Source: Flammeovirga pectinis
GTDB lineage: Bacteria > Bacteroidota > Bacteroidia > Cytophagales > Flammeovirgaceae
DNA length: 64,000 bases
Reading direction: 5' to 3'
Assembly (NCBI RefSeq): GCF_003970675.1
Contig: NZ_CP034562.1
Coordinates: 3,756,001 to 3,820,000 of the forward strand
Position 1 is the stretch's first letter. Each line of letters begins with the position of its first letter. The notes under the pieces are model-generated. The model was given only the letters and a program-made list of their open reading frames with translations, had not been told where the DNA came from and ran no database searches. Positions 27,670 to 35,755 of the stretch are shown in pieces. The position numbers were made by a program, and so were the translations under genes.

Positions 27670-28077
27670 ATGAAAAATTTTATTACAGGATTATTAATCC
27701 TACTATACTCTGGTATATCATACTCTCAAGAATCTTATCAACTGTCAAGTCATATTCTTGATGTTACAAAAGGAGCTCCTGCTCAAAATGTAAAAATTAA
27801 GCTCGAAAAATTAAAAAGTGACAAATCTTGGATAAGTATTGATCAAAAAGTAACAGATGAAAATGGAAGAATTAAGGACTTCCTAAAAAGTACTGATAAA
27901 ACAAATCACAAAGGAATCTACAAACTCACTTACTTTGTTAGTCCTTATTTTAAAAAGCAAGGAATCGAATCATTCTACCCTTTTATTGAAGTTGTTTTTG
28001 AAATAAAAGACGACAAACATTATCATGTACCTATCACTTTATCTGCCTTTGGTTATTCAACCTACAGAGGCAACTAA
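27670..28077 (+). CDS. uraH: Exported 5-hydroxyisourate hydrolase (transthyretin-related)
   Basis: A 135-residue protein with a signal peptide (residues 1-19) followed by a complete HIU hydrolase. Catalytic residues are in place: His28 in SSHILD, Arg67 in ENGRI, His119 in HYHVPI. The C-terminal signature reads YRGN (132-135) where most hydrolases have YRGS. The enzyme opens 5-hydroxyisourate in urate breakdown; here it would act in the periplasm. No other purine-catabolism gene is in the window. The gene is 75 bp after the phosphatase gene on the same strand and may share its transcript. The last-residue change may reduce or alter activity; the remaining active site argues for a hydrolase. 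Confidence 0.88.
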   Translation: MKNFITGLLILLYSGISYSQESYQLSSHILDVTKGAPAQNVKIKLEKLKSDKSWISIDQKVTDENGRIKDFLKSTDKTNHKGIYKLTYFVSPYFKKQGIESFYPFIEVVFEIKDDKHYHVPITLSAFGYSTYRGN

Positions 28078-28140
28078 ATTTATCTTCTAAAGAAGATTAA
28101 AGTCTACTCTTTATTTAAGCTAAATAGTTCATTTTTTATG

Positions 28141-28148
28141 TACTTTTG
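28141..28148 (+). promoter_or_regulatory. Candidate -7 element for the DUF4199-yggS unit
   Basis: TACTTTTG matches TAnnTTTG and ends 17 bp before the ATG at 28166; no -33 box is evident. Confidence 0.4.
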
Positions 28149-28165
28149 TTCCATAAAATTGAATT

Positions 28166-28720
28166 ATGACAAATCAAACTAATAATCAGCCCCTAAAGTT
28201 TTTACGCCCAGATCTTTTTAAGGTTGGTGCTATTGCTGGGGTTATGGCTGCATTTGTATGTGCCGCCTATATATTACTTCTAAATCAAATAGGAGAAAAT
28301 TCTTTTGGTAGATGGAAAAACGTCTACTTCCCACTTTATGGGTTTTTCTTTGCTGGAGCAATGAGCTATTTCAGATTAAAACTGAACAATGGGAGAATGC
28401 AAGCTCCACAAGGAATTTTGATAGGAATTACTTTAAATACAGTAGGTTCTGCTACCTACGGTTTTTTACTGTATATTATACTAAGTACAAAAGAACTTGG
28501 GAAAGCAATTATTACTAGACATGCTGCAGATTTAAAAATCTTAATGCTAGAAGGTAAAGAGATTTTTATTGAGCAACTTGGCGAGACTGAATTTAATAAG
28601 CAGGTTGCCGAACTCGATAACTTAACACCAAGTATTTTAGCTATAGACCAAGCAATAGGGATGCTATTTTTAGGTATTTTCCTTACTTTCCTATTCATGC
28701 TCATCATCAAAAAGAAATAA
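28166..28720 (+). CDS. DUF4199 family membrane protein
   Basis: A 184-residue integral membrane protein with four predicted helices: about 20-40 (AIAGVMAAFVCAAYILLL), 52-68 (VYFPLYGFFFAGAMSYF), 82-105 (GILIGITLNTVGSATYGFLL) and 160-180 (AIGMLFLGIFLTFLFMLII). Between the last two lies a soluble segment with HAADLKILMLEGKEIFIEQ. This layout, with a pair of helices, a hydrophilic stretch and a final helix, is that of DUF4199, a Bacteroidota family of unknown function. It is 5 bp upstream of yggS, so the two are translationally close. No activity is assigned. Confidence 0.82.
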   Translation: MTNQTNNQPLKFLRPDLFKVGAIAGVMAAFVCAAYILLLNQIGENSFGRWKNVYFPLYGFFFAGAMSYFRLKLNNGRMQAPQGILIGITLNTVGSATYGFLLYIILSTKELGKAIITRHAADLKILMLEGKEIFIEQLGETEFNKQVAELDNLTPSILAIDQAIGMLFLGIFLTFLFMLIIKKK

Positions 28721-28725
28721 AGTAT

Positions 28726-29412
28726 ATGTCATCAATTTCAGAAAACTTAGCCACTTTCAATAAGGAATTAGAAGGAACGGCGTGTCATTTATGTGCAGTA
28801 AGTAAAACTAAACCTATTGAGATGCTTCAAGAGGCTTACGATGCTGGACAGAGAATATTAGGTGAGAACAAAGTTCAAGAACTTGTTGATAAGAACGATG
28901 CACTTCCTAAAGATATCCAATGGCATATGATTGGGCATTTACAAAGAAATAAAGTGAAGTACATTGCTCCTTTTATTTCTTTAATTCATTCTATAGATAG
29001 CCCAAGACTATTAAATGAAGTTCAAAAAAGAGCTGCTCAAAATGACAGAGTAATCAATTGTTTACTCCAAATTTATATTGCAAATGAAGAAACTAAGTTT
29101 GGTTTTTCTAAAGATGAAGTAACTGATCTCTTACAATCAGATACTTTTAAAACTATGAAGAGTATCAAGATAGTTGGTGTAATGGGAATGGCAACTAATA
29201 CTACAAATAAAGAACAGGTCCGTAAAGAATTTGCATCACTTAAAGTGTTATTTGATGACCTTAAAAATCAGTTTAATACTTTAGAAAATGTCGATTTAAA
29301 AGAGATATCAATGGGTATGTCTGGTGATTACAAAATTGCAATCGAAGAAGGGAGTACAATGGTTCGTGTGGGGAGTGCTATTTTTGGTGCTAGAAACTAT
29401 GGAAATGTGTAA
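28726..29412 (+). CDS. yggS: YggS/PLPBP family pyridoxal 5'-phosphate homeostasis protein
   Basis: A 228-residue single-domain TIM-barrel protein that carries PLP but has no known catalysis and balances vitamin B6 and amino-acid pools. The PLP Lys27 is in AVSKTKP. Further family signatures are ILGENKVQEL, WHMIGHLQRNKVKYI, IHSIDSPRL, LLQIYIANEETKFGF and the phosphate-binding ISMGMSGDYKIAIEEGSTMVRVGSAIFG near 195-222. The gene follows DUF4199 by 5 bp and ends 64 bp before the Bax-inhibitor-1 gene, so all three may be one transcript ending at the terminator at 30209-30240. Confidence 0.95.
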   Translation: MSSISENLATFNKELEGTACHLCAVSKTKPIEMLQEAYDAGQRILGENKVQELVDKNDALPKDIQWHMIGHLQRNKVKYIAPFISLIHSIDSPRLLNEVQKRAAQNDRVINCLLQIYIANEETKFGFSKDEVTDLLQSDTFKTMKSIKIVGVMGMATNTTNKEQVRKEFASLKVLFDDLKNQFNTLENVDLKEISMGMSGDYKIAIEEGSTMVRVGSAIFGARNYGNV

Positions 29413-29476
29413 CTATCTAATTTATTTATCGTTTAAATCATCTATAAACAAAATTAGATCTTAACTAAATACAAAT

Positions 29477-30181
29477 ATGCGCGAACAAAATTATTCATAT
29501 AATAGAAGACATTCTGAAAAAGAAATAGAAGATGTTCAAAGTTCATTTATGGCTAAAGTATATGGATGGATGAGTGCTGGTTTAATAATTACTGCACTAA
29601 CATCTATGTTTATAGCAAATACATACGAACTTGTTCAAATGGTAGCCAGCGCAAGATGGGTATTAATTATAGCTCAATTAGGACTTGTATTTGCCATAAG
29701 TGGTGCTATAAATAAATTATCTAGTACTACAGCAACATTACTTTTCTTATTATATTCTGCCTTAACAGGAGCAACCTTATCTAGTATATTTTATGTATAT
29801 GATATAAATGCAATTGTAAGCACATTCTTTGTTACAGCAGGTACCTTTGTAGGAATGAGTATATATGGAATGACTACTAAAAAAGATCTTTCTGCAATGG
29901 GAAGTTTACTAATTATGGCCTTATTTGGCTTAATTTTAACTTCTGTAGTTAATATATTTATTGGGAGTTCTATGATTTATTGGGCATCATCAGCAATAGG
30001 TGTATTAATTTTTGTTGGTTTAATTGCTTACGATACTCAAAAAATTAAAGAGCTTGGATACCAATCTTTAGATGGAGAATCTTCTAGAAAAATGGCTATT
30101 CTAGGTGCTTTAAGCTTATACTTAGACTTTATAAATCTTTTCTTATATCTACTTCGTTTCTTTGGCGGGCGTAGAAACTAA
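29477..30181 (+). CDS. Bax inhibitor-1/YccA family membrane protein
   Basis: A 234-residue protein with seven predicted membrane helices after a charged N-terminus (about residues 30-230). Family marks are the first segment VQSSFMAKVYGWMSAGLIITAL, the sixth helix region with GLIAYDTQKIKEL (the conserved YDTQ pH-sensing/gating Asp) and the terminal LDFINLFLYLLRFFG. Bacterial homologues (YccA, BsYetJ) include a pH-dependent calcium leak channel and a modulator of the FtsH protease. Which applies here is unknown. It is followed by a strong terminator and is probably the last gene of the DUF4199-yggS transcript. Confidence 0.9.
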   Translation: MREQNYSYNRRHSEKEIEDVQSSFMAKVYGWMSAGLIITALTSMFIANTYELVQMVASARWVLIIAQLGLVFAISGAINKLSSTTATLLFLLYSALTGATLSSIFYVYDINAIVSTFFVTAGTFVGMSIYGMTTKKDLSAMGSLLIMALFGLILTSVVNIFIGSSMIYWASSAIGVLIFVGLIAYDTQKIKELGYQSLDGESSRKMAILGALSLYLDFINLFLYLLRFFGGRRN

Positions 30182-30208
30182 TTGAAAAGACAAAATAAAT
30201 ATTTTATT

Positions 30209-30244
30209 GAACCAACTTCATTACTTGAAGTTGGTTCTTTGTTT
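30209..30244 (+). terminator. Intrinsic terminator after the Bax-inhibitor-1 gene
   Basis: A perfect 12-bp stem (30209-30220 with 30226-30237, 5-nt loop) followed by T-rich sequence. Confidence 0.9.
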
Positions 30245-30325
30245 TAAATCAAAAAGTAGTAGGTTCTAAAATATAAAAACGTGTACTTTGTTACCTCATT
30301 TAAATTCATTAACAAACTACTCTTT

Positions 30326-32119
30326 ATGACTAAATTTTACATTACTTTATTATTTTTAACATTGTCTTCATTTTTCTCATATGCTCAAGACAATGACTAC
30401 TCCGAATATTTGCTTAATAAACTTAAGCAAGATCATTTTTCAAATGAAAGAACACATGTACACACTCCTCGTTGTGGAACTCCACTTTATCTAGAAGCAC
30501 TAAATAATTGGGACAAACTAAACTCTAAAGCTCAAGCTGCATTTTCTGATGCAGTTCAAAGACATTCATTTAATTCTCCTAAAGTTTATGAAACTACATA
30601 TTTTACTCTTCATTATACTAATGAAGGAGATGATGCTGTAGACCAAACAGATCAAGATGGAAACAACATTCCAGATTACATTGATTTGGTTGCTAAAATA
30701 TCTGATAATGTCTTCAAAATAGATATTCAAGATAGGGGTTTTAACTCACCTCCAGCAGATAATACTGGTGGATCTGATAAGCCTGACATCTATATCTATA
30801 GCTTAAATGCAGGCGTCTATGGTACTGTAGTTCCTGAAAATAACTTAGGAAATAATTCTGCCACAACAATCACAGAAGTAGCCTCTTACACTTCTCATAT
30901 GAATTTAAGAAACAACTATGATAATTTTAATAATTCTGAAGAAGAAAATCTTAAGGTAACTCTAGCACATGAGTTGTCACATATGATTGATTTTGGCTAT
31001 AATTATAATTTCCCAACATGGTTTTTAGAAGCAAAAGGTGCTTGGGAAGAAAAAAGAATCTATCCTGATCTTACTGATAATTTTCAATATATTTCATCAT
31101 TTACAGATTCTGATTATGCTTTAGATTATGGTAAATATACTATTGACAATAATACAGACGAAAGTAGTAGGTGGTATAGCGGTTGGTTGTTTTTTCAATT
31201 GATTTATGAAAATTTGGAAGACAAGGATCATCCTTTCTTAAGAAAAATTCTAGAAAGAGGCATTACCTATGTTATAAATGATGAAGGGTATACATTTATT
31301 GATGAAGAATTAGAAAGTCTTTTTGAAATGGACTTTACTGACATTCATAGAGTATTTAGAATTACTAATGGTATTCTTACAGATGATAAGAAAATTACAG
31401 AAAACTATGCATATAATGATGCCGCTAAATACAGAAAACATCTTAGAGAATATTATACTGATGATACTCAAAATTACTACTTCTTACATCAAGATATAGG
31501 ACCAATTTATTTTGAAAATGAAGTGAGTTTTAATGGTGAATCTACAGATAGTGTTTCATATAATGGTAATTCTGATGGTAATAGTAGACTTAACAGACTT
31601 TCTGTAGATTACCTATCTTTAAAAACTGAGAACCTTGACAATATTTCTCTTGAGTTAATGTCAAATCAAGATGATGAAGTTAATATTGATATTATATTAT
31701 ATAACAGCACAACTAATAAAATTGAGGTTAAAAGTGGTTCAGAAGAAAGCAAAATTCAAATTGAAAAGCCTGGTGATTATGCAACTAAAATAATAGTAAT
31801 TACGAGAAATGATGTTAAACTTGATGGTGATGCTGACGCTGAATATGAAATCAAATTAACTAAAAATGTCAATACAGTAACAAGCTTATTAGATGAGTTG
31901 AACACGATTACAATCTCACCTAACCCTACAAATGGTCTTATCAATATTAGTTACCAAGATAAAGACATCAAGAATATATATGTTCATGATATTACTGGTA
32001 AATTGAAAGGAACTTATAAAGCAAATACTTTTAATACAGAAGTTTCTCTTGAAGGGAAAAATGGAATGTATTTCATTACACTTGATAATGGTAAAACATT
32101 TAAAGTAATCAAAAATTAA
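30326..32119 (+). CDS. Secreted zinc metalloprotease with T9SS type A sorting domain
   Basis: A 597-residue protein from the ATG at 30326, which opens a signal peptide (MTKFYITLLFLTLSSFFSYAQ); an in-frame GTG at 30281 is less likely. The catalytic region resembles MXAN_6640-type putative metalloproteases: DQDGNNIPDYIDLV (calcium-type loop), DKPDIYIYSL and the zinc motif HELSHMIDF at about 215-223, followed by FPTWFLEAKGAWEE with a likely third ligand Glu. The last 75 residues (ISPNPTNGLINISYQ ... GMYFITLDNGKTFKVIKN) form a type A C-terminal domain that directs export by T9SS to the cell surface or medium. Substrate is unknown. A small lipoprotein gene begins 7 bp downstream, probably co-transcribed. 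Confidence 0.88.
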   Translation: MTKFYITLLFLTLSSFFSYAQDNDYSEYLLNKLKQDHFSNERTHVHTPRCGTPLYLEALNNWDKLNSKAQAAFSDAVQRHSFNSPKVYETTYFTLHYTNEGDDAVDQTDQDGNNIPDYIDLVAKISDNVFKIDIQDRGFNSPPADNTGGSDKPDIYIYSLNAGVYGTVVPENNLGNNSATTITEVASYTSHMNLRNNYDNFNNSEEENLKVTLAHELSHMIDFGYNYNFPTWFLEAKGAWEEKRIYPDLTDNFQYISSFTDSDYALDYGKYTIDNNTDESSRWYSGWLFFQLIYENLEDKDHPFLRKILERGITYVINDEGYTFIDEELESLFEMDFTDIHRVFRITNGILTDDKKITENYAYNDAAKYRKHLREYYTDDTQNYYFLHQDIGPIYFENEVSFNGESTDSVSYNGNSDGNSRLNRLSVDYLSLKTENLDNISLELMSNQDDEVNIDIILYNSTTNKIEVKSGSEESKIQIEKPGDYATKIIVITRNDVKLDGDADAEYEIKLTKNVNTVTSLLDELNTITISPNPTNGLINISYQDKDIKNIYVHDITGKLKGTYKANTFNTEVSLEGKNGMYFITLDNGKTFKVIKN

Positions 32120-32126
32120 GAATAAC

Positions 32127-32582
32127 ATGACAAATATATTTTTCATTCTAATACTTCTTTTTTCTATTTCATCTTGTGTTAAAACAACAAGTCAAAATAC
32201 GGAGGATATTGAAGTAATTAAAATGTCAAAAACTAGTTGTAGAGGTAACTGTCCACAGTACTCTATCATAATTTATAATTCAAAAAAAGTACTATTAGAT
32301 GCTAAAAGCAATCTTCAATTTGAAGGTAAATATTCTCTTAAATTAAATGATGAACAATATAAAACACTCGTTAAATCATTTGAGGATACTGGCTTTGATA
32401 ACTTTAAAGCGGAATACACTGCCAAGGTTACAGATCTACCAACAACTTACATAAGTTATCTCACCAATGATTCTTTATATACTGTAAAAGATTATTATGG
32501 TGCTCCAAAAGAATTAAAGATGTTAGAAAATAATATCGCTAATCTACTTGAATTGGAAGGTTGGGAAAAATATGAGCTCTAA
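32127..32582 (+). CDS. DUF6438-like lipoprotein
   Basis: A 151-residue lipoprotein with lipobox SISSC (Cys17). The mature part starts with the family motif KTSCRGNCPQYSIIIYNS, where a CxxxC pair precedes the P-x-Y strand, and continues as an alpha/beta domain ending YYGAPKELKMLENNIANLL. This matches DUF6438, found in many Bacteroidota, function unknown. It starts 7 bp after the T9SS protease gene and shares the bidirectional terminator at 32607-32647. A link to the protease is suggested by the spacing only. Confidence 0.8.
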   Translation: MTNIFFILILLFSISSCVKTTSQNTEDIEVIKMSKTSCRGNCPQYSIIIYNSKKVLLDAKSNLQFEGKYSLKLNDEQYKTLVKSFEDTGFDNFKAEYTAKVTDLPTTYISYLTNDSLYTVKDYYGAPKELKMLENNIANLLELEGWEKYEL

Positions 32583-32606
32583 GTTTTACAGATCTTGAAT
32601 TCTAAT

Positions 32607-32647
32607 AAAAAACACCTATTTACGCAAGTTGTAAATAGGTGTTTTTT
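32607..32647. terminator. Bidirectional intrinsic terminator
   Basis: A perfect 17-bp stem (32607-32623 with 32631-32647, 7-nt loop) whose A- and T-runs are part of the arms. It serves the plus-strand protease-lipoprotein unit and touches the stop codon of the convergent lipoprotein gene. Confidence 0.9.
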
Positions 32648-33099
32648 TATAATGAAGCATAAATGGTTTTAATATTTGGCTGTAAAGCAGGATCAAAAAC
32701 AGCTTTTAACTTTTTATCTTCTGTAATATAGATATGTAGATTATTTAAACTTGAAGTACCCGGTGTAATTGTATAAGGATATTCTGATGACGTGCTCGTA
32801 TCTTCTACATTTTGTCCTTGTAAATTCCATGTGAAATCAACAATTTCTGTTGATAATACTAACCTTACTGTTACCAAAGTATCATTACTACTTGTAATTG
32901 ATATATAACTATTACCAAACTCATCTGCTGAAAGAGTATCTACTTCAGACGTACCTTCTAACCCAAAACCTGATATAATATATTGCCCCTCTACATACTG
33001 ACTTGTATTAATCGTTACCTCTTCGTTATTTTCAAAACAAGAGATTAATAAAAAAGGAAGTATAAAAATAGATAAAGAGTTAATCAATAGGTTTTTCAT
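32647..33099 (-). CDS. Hypothetical lipoprotein
   Basis: A 150-residue lipoprotein with lipobox LLISC (Cys21) and no recognised domain. The mature part is rich in Ser, Thr and Asp and predicted all-beta (EGQYIISGFGLEGTSEV, SYISITSSNDTLVTVRLVL, LNNLHIYITEDKKLKAVFD), about the size of one Ig-like or lipocalin-type sandwich. It stands alone on the minus strand with its own promoter (33287-33315) and shares a terminator with the convergent unit. No function is proposed. Confidence 0.7.
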   Translation of the reverse strand: MKNLLINSLSIFILPFLLISCFENNEEVTINTSQYVEGQYIISGFGLEGTSEVDTLSADEFGNSYISITSSNDTLVTVRLVLSTEIVDFTWNLQGQNVEDTSTSSEYPYTITPGTSSLNNLHIYITEDKKLKAVFDPALQPNIKTIYASL

Positions 33100-33286
33100 G
33101 GCTGGTAATATTAGATGTAATTAGGTACAGGTTATTTACACGTATTAAGTCTATTTTTTGATTTATACTATTTATCTATAGATGTAATAGAATTACAGCT
33201 AACAATTACACAAACACTCAATAAACATTATTATTAAAGAAGTATTTATTCATTTTCAATAAAAAACAAAGTACTATATTCACTTA

Positions 33287-33315
33287 CAAAGTTATTTTTA
33301 ATCGATAATTTCAAA
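33287..33315 (-). promoter_or_regulatory. Promoter of the lipoprotein gene at 32647-33099
   Basis: On the minus strand a TTTG (33312-33315) is followed after 17 nt by TAACTTTG (33287-33294), a full Bacteroidota-type promoter. It would give a leader of about 180 nt. Confidence 0.5.
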
Positions 33316-33376
33316 GTATTACCAGTTGATTACCATATATTTATGATGTGATTTATAGAATAAAAATTAAATAATA

Positions 33377-34120
33377 TTGAAATTTATAGACCTTAACGCA
33401 GACTTAGGCGAAGGCTTTTCTTTTGATGAAAGCCTATTGAAAATAATTTCTTCTTGTAACATAGCATGCGGAGGACATGCTGGTGACGAAAATAGCATGG
33501 CAACTACTATATTACTTGCTAAAAAATATAATGTTACTATTGGAGCACACCCCTCTTACCCTGATAAAAAAAACTTCGGTAGAACAATGATGAAAATTTC
33601 ATCCACTCAACTGATTGATTCCTTATTAGATCAAATAAATCAACTACTTACAATTGGAGAAACTAATAACGCAACTATACGCTATATAAAACCTCACGGT
33701 GCTTTGTACAACAGAGCTATGAACGATAAAGAAACTGCTGCTTCTATCATTACTTCTGTAAAAGAAATAAATATAGACTTAGCAGTAATGGGTATTCCAA
33801 ATTCAGAACTAGAAAAGCTTTGTAGTAAAGAAAATATTCAATTTATTAAAGAAGGTTTTGCTGACAGAAGATATAACTCTGATGGATCTTTGGTAAATAG
33901 AACACATAAAAAAGCTGTTATTCATCAAAAAGGAAAAGTATGGATGCAAATCAAAGACTTAATTGAAAAACAGAAAATTCTTAGTATTGACAATGAACTT
34001 GTTCCCCTTTCAATAAACAGTATCTGTTTTCATGGGGATACTCCTAAAACTTTGGAGCTATTAGAATTTGTTACACATCAGCTAAAAGAAATTGATATTT
34101 CAATAAAATCATATATTTAA
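33377..34120 (+). CDS. pxpA: 5-oxoprolinase subunit A (LamB/YcsF family)
   Basis: A 247-residue cytoplasmic protein and first gene of pxpABC. The start is a TTG at 33377: the conserved family N-terminus DLNADLGEGFSFDE begins at residue 5, so no later start is possible. ISSCNIACGGHAGDE, GAHPSYPDKKNFGR and YIKPHGALYNRAM are the other family motifs, with metal-binding His and Asp residues. PxpABC cleaves 5-oxo-L-proline to glutamate with ATP, removing a damage product of glutamine and glutamate. The gene is 1 bp from pxpB. It is less than 277 bp from its upstream neighbour, with no strong promoter element recognised. Confidence 0.94.
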   Translation: MKFIDLNADLGEGFSFDESLLKIISSCNIACGGHAGDENSMATTILLAKKYNVTIGAHPSYPDKKNFGRTMMKISSTQLIDSLLDQINQLLTIGETNNATIRYIKPHGALYNRAMNDKETAASIITSVKEINIDLAVMGIPNSELEKLCSKENIQFIKEGFADRRYNSDGSLVNRTHKKAVIHQKGKVWMQIKDLIEKQKILSIDNELVPLSINSICFHGDTPKTLELLEFVTHQLKEIDISIKSYI

Positions 34121-34121
34121 T

Positions 34122-34781
34122 ATGACCATTAAACAGTTTGGAGAAAATGGATTACTCATTCAATTTGAAAATATAATTTCAACTCAAATTCATTTACTAG
34201 TAAGTAGTTATTATCAAAAATTAATTGAGGTTTCTTTTGATGGACTTCTATCTATTATCCCTGCCTATAATTCTATCACTATAGTATTCAACTCTTCAAT
34301 AACCGATTTCCTATCAATTAGAAAAAAAGTAGAAGATTTAGATATCAAAATAAAAACAAGAACAGATCAAAAGGTTATAGAAATCCCCGTATGTTACGAC
34401 CCTTCATTAGGGTTAGATATTGAATTTGTAGCGAATCATAATGCTCTTACTATTAATGATATTATCCAACTTCATACATCACCTTTATATACTGTATACA
34501 TGTTAGGGTTTTCACCTGGCTTTATGTACCTAGGAGGGTTAGATAATAAATTATTTATTCCTCGAAAAGAAAATCCTCGACTTAAAATTTCAGCAGGCGC
34601 TGTTGGTTTAGCTGATAAACAAACAGGTATTTACCCGTCTGCAACTCCAGGTGGATGGCAAATTATAGGACAAACACCTCTTTCAATCTTTAAACTTAAT
34701 GAGAAACCTCTTGTTCAAATGGGTGATTTAGTAAAATTCAGACCTATTGACCTTGAAACCTATAACCAAATGAGTATATGA
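34122..34781 (+). CDS. pxpB: 5-oxoprolinase subunit B (KipI family)
   Basis: A 219-residue protein of the cyclophilin-like KipI fold. The family signature is at about 115-190: HTSPLYTVYMLGFSPGFMYL, then LDNKLFIPRKENPRLKISAG and GIYPSATPGGWQIIGQTP. In Bacillus KipI also inhibits a sporulation kinase; here the pxpA and pxpC neighbours point to 5-oxoprolinase. Its TGA overlaps the pxpC ATG (ATGA, 34778-34781), which indicates translational coupling and equal production of the B and C subunits. Confidence 0.94.
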   Translation: MTIKQFGENGLLIQFENIISTQIHLLVSSYYQKLIEVSFDGLLSIIPAYNSITIVFNSSITDFLSIRKKVEDLDIKIKTRTDQKVIEIPVCYDPSLGLDIEFVANHNALTINDIIQLHTSPLYTVYMLGFSPGFMYLGGLDNKLFIPRKENPRLKISAGAVGLADKQTGIYPSATPGGWQIIGQTPLSIFKLNEKPLVQMGDLVKFRPIDLETYNQMSI

Positions 34782-35647
34782 GTTTTGAAATTATAAAAGG
34801 TGGATTTCTTACAACTATTCAAGATGATGGAAGGTATGGAGTGCAAGATCAAGGAATTCCGGTCTCAGGATTTATGGATGAATCGTCTGCACATATTGCT
34901 AATTCTTTACTAGGTAATCCTATTAATTCTGCTGTTTTAGAATGCTGTATGATTGGTTGTACAATAAAAGCACATACTGAGTTTTCTATCGCTTTCTTTG
35001 GTGCCCATATGGAATTAAAACTTAATAATCATATAGTCTCACAAGGAAAAATAATTACACTTACTACAGATGATATATTAAGTATAGGTTTCGCAAAGCA
35101 AGGAATGTATGGTTATTTGGCTATCAGTGGCTCAATTGATATACCGAAAATCTACAATAGTAAATCTACATATCTGCCTTCTCAGTTTGGAGGCTATAAA
35201 GGACGTAAATTAGAAAAAGGAGATATTGTTTCGCTCTCTAATCCTAAAATTCTCTCAAATAGTTTCAGTGTCGTAAAACAACAAGTTTTCACCAATTTTA
35301 CTACGTTAGAAGTAATGTGTGGACCAGAATGGAATGATCTTCCGGTTGAATCTCAACAAAAACTTCTCTCTTCAACTTACACAATAGGAAAAGATATTAG
35401 CCGAATTGGCTACCGTATAGAAGGGGAACCAATTTCTTTAGGTGAAAAAAAAGAGATAATTTCTTCTGGAATGTTAAAAGGAACAATACAAATAACTAGT
35501 GCTGGTACTCCAATAATCATGATGGCAGACTCACCAACATCAGGAGGGTATTTGAGAATATTAAACCTGACTGCAAGAGCTTGTGATCAATTGGCTCAAT
35601 TACAGCCAAAATACCGTATAACATTTCAATTTTTGACTAAAAAATAA
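34778..35647 (+). CDS. pxpC: 5-oxoprolinase subunit C (KipA / biotin-dependent carboxylase-like)
   Basis: A 289-residue protein of the KipA/AHS2 family. Signatures are GGFLTTIQDDGRYGVQDQG, GFMDESSAHIANSLLGNP and near the end SAGTPIIMMADSPTSGGYLRI. Together with PxpB it forms the part that activates 5-oxoproline by phosphorylation, PxpA supplying the ring-opening site. The ATG overlaps the pxpB stop by 4 bases. The operon ends here; the hairpin at 35646-35677 covers its stop codon. Directly beyond, on the other strand, lies the P5C dehydrogenase gene, whose product is also glutamate. Confidence 0.94.
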   Translation: MSFEIIKGGFLTTIQDDGRYGVQDQGIPVSGFMDESSAHIANSLLGNPINSAVLECCMIGCTIKAHTEFSIAFFGAHMELKLNNHIVSQGKIITLTTDDILSIGFAKQGMYGYLAISGSIDIPKIYNSKSTYLPSQFGGYKGRKLEKGDIVSLSNPKILSNSFSVVKQQVFTNFTTLEVMCGPEWNDLPVESQQKLLSSTYTIGKDISRIGYRIEGEPISLGEKKEIISSGMLKGTIQITSAGTPIIMMADSPTSGGYLRILNLTARACDQLAQLQPKYRITFQFLTKK

Positions 35648-35677
35648 GGAGTACAATTCCGTAGAATTATACTCCTT
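35640..35677. terminator. Intrinsic terminator between pxpC and pruA
   Basis: A 14-bp stem with one imperfect pair (35646-35659 with 35664-35677, loop CGTA). The T-run is on the minus strand side (35641-35645 and before), so it mainly ends pruA; on the plus strand it is followed by A residues and may only slow transcription. Confidence 0.75.
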
Positions 35678-35755
35678 AAAAAAAGATCTATTTATAATGA
35701 TTTTCAAGAACTAAAAATTAATATTTCACTAATTTCAATTCTAAGATTATCATTA

